In this document: positions 14,562 through 15,135 of the stretch, in pieces
Layout: each line of letters begins with the position of its first letter
Position numbering within the stretch: position 1 is the stretch's first letter
From: JBKPNX01 sp046732855
GTDB taxonomy: Bacteria; Pseudomonadota; Alphaproteobacteria; Geminicoccales; Geminicoccaceae
NCBI GenBank assembly: GCA_046732855.1
Contig: JBKPNX010000218.1
Location: 1-15,135 of the forward strand
Length of the DNA: 15,135 nt
Direction: 5' to 3'
Program-made: the position numbers and the translations under genes
Notes under the pieces: generated by a model
What the model saw: the letters and a program-made list of their open reading frames with translations, nothing else
Told to the model about the DNA's origin: nothing
Databases searched by the model: none

Positions 14562-14700
14562 GAGCTGCCTCCTGTCTGAGGTCGTTCACTTCACCGCGCG
14601 TGTCGCGGCAGACATCACGAGCGATGATGGTCTCGGCCAGGCGTTCTAGCCGATCAGCGCGACGCCGCAGCACAGCGGGTTGGGTTGTATCTCTGGCCAT
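14503..14700 (-). CDS. Small coiled-coil protein, function unknown
   Basis: From ATG 14700 the protein is 65 residues, highly charged and helical (RRRADRLERLAETIIARD, then VNDLRQEAARARQRSDVADL), likely a short coiled coil. No family is recognised. An upstream start at GTG 14778 or ATG 14772 would add about 25 residues, but no good binding site supports any start; ATG 14700 is preferred on composition. Its last 59 bases overlap the start of the zinc-finger gene in another frame. It would be the first gene of the minus-strand cluster. Confidence 0.5.
   Translation of the reverse strand: MARDTTQPAVLRRRADRLERLAETIIARDVCRDTRGEVNDLRQEAARARQRSDVADLRLRRIPRY
14568..14573 (-). promoter_or_regulatory. 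Strong ribosome binding site fixing the zinc-finger gene start
   Basis: AGGAGG on the minus strand, six bases before GTG 14561 and inside the 3' end of the upstream coiled-coil gene. It supports the overlapping start and translational coupling of the two genes. Confidence 0.7.
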
Positions 14701-14783
14701 CAGCACAACTCTAGCGGGTCTATCTACCACATATGCATTGCGATTGCTAGGAGTGAGCGAACTACCACCCATTTCCACTAGCT

Positions 14784-14799
14784 AAAGTTGCGCAACCTT
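14784..14799. promoter_or_regulatory. Palindrome between divergent small-gene clusters, candidate operator
   Basis: GTTGCGCAAC (14787-14796) is a perfect 10-bp palindrome. AA and TT extend it on each side after one mismatched pair. It lies in the 114-bp gap (14701-14814) between the minus-strand cluster and the plus-strand gene at 14815. The gap is AT-richer than its surroundings, as expected of a promoter region. Confidence 0.4.
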
Positions 14800-14814
14800 G
14801 TTACACTACCCGCT

Positions 14815-15006
14815 ATGGGTAAACATGAGCCTCAAACTCAGATCGAGCGCAGTCGGCGCCATCGCGAGGGCGTTAAGCACGACCTGGCGGAGATCAGGCG
14901 CGACCTTGAGCAGCTGAAGCACAACGTCGAGCTGCTAGTCATAAAATCCGCCACTAGCGCGTGGCCGAACGCATCTGACGGGGAGAATTGCAGCAATGGC
15001 CACTGA
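14815..15006 (+). CDS. Small helical protein, function unknown
   Basis: It has 63 residues with ATG 14815. The centre is a charged amphipathic helix (HREGVKHDLAEIRRDLEQLK, then HNVELLVIK) that may form a coiled coil; the last 15 residues are polar. No signal peptide and no recognised family. No clear Shine-Dalgarno site precedes ATG 14815; TTG 14788 would add nine residues but falls in the palindrome. Its TGA (15004-15006) overlaps the next gene's start. Confidence 0.55.
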   Translation: MGKHEPQTQIERSRRHREGVKHDLAEIRRDLEQLKHNVELLVIKSATSAWPNASDGENCSNGH

Positions 15007-15135
15007 TGCCACCCGCGCGGTGGACACCTGCCTCCTCGAGCTGCGCACCGTCGACGCCGAGCTCGAGGGGGTCCAGCATCTGCTCGATCGGGCCGCTTTC
15101 GCGCGCGACGCACTGGCGATTGCTCAGCTGGTCGG
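14996..15135 (+). CDS. Start of an unknown small helical protein, cut by the window end
   Basis: ATG 14996 opens a frame that runs to the window edge with 46 full codons: MATDATRAVDTCLLEL, then AELEGVQHLLDRAAF and DALAIAQLV. The GC-rich third positions and the GGGGAG about ten bases upstream support it as real. It overlaps the previous gene by 11 bases, which implies coupling. The visible part is helical; no family can be named. Confidence 0.65.
   Translation, partial: MATDATRAVDTCLLELRTVDAELEGVQHLLDRAAFARDALAIAQLV

Overview
This is a GC-rich chromosomal window, most likely from an alphaproteobacterium. A Rhodospirillales-type lineage is my best guess. The guess rests on GC-rich codon use, the gene families present and remembered gene order (an RNase E-like tail next to a PLP aminotransferase, a BepA-type M48 protease and a DsbA-like thioredoxin; and glnE with bcp divergent from an AsmA-like giant). 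No rRNA or tRNA is present to confirm the placement.

Left part, 1-11493: a dense housekeeping block. The 3' end of a probable RNase E gene, with an acidic 66-bp tandem repeat in its tail, meets an aminotransferase gene tail to tail with a 2-bp gap. Divergent from the aminotransferase are two exported proteins: an M48/TPR metalloprotease and a ScsC/DsbA-type disulfide protein, both suited to envelope protein quality control. On the minus strand glnE, bcp and an O-methyltransferase gene form a tight operon with an ATGA stop-start overlap. Divergent from glnE is a 1038-residue AsmA/YhdP-like membrane-anchored protein.

Middle part, 11494-12947: poorly coding DNA around one small gene for an exported protein with two cysteines. 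Downstream of that gene lies a 110-bp tandem array. Each unit contains a copy of the gene's own 3' coding end and stop codon plus about 50 bp of downstream sequence with a GC-rich hairpin, and more diverged copies lie further out. Upstream of the gene, about 350 bp without a gene holds a run of dyads, including a perfect 11-bp-stem hairpin and a 10-bp palindrome.

Right part, 12948-15135: accessory, phage- or island-like DNA. It holds a HicA-like reading frame broken by a TGA where the family usually has Trp, an AT-hook protein of a type I associate with prophages, and a compact minus-strand cluster of three small unknown genes, of which the zinc-finger gene carries a one-base frameshift. Divergent from that cluster, across an operator-like palindrome, start two overlapping small helical-protein genes, the second cut by the window edge. 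The mix of intact and broken small genes fits a decaying mobile element. The candidates for something undescribed are the gene-tail repeat array and the dyad cluster at the element's left border.
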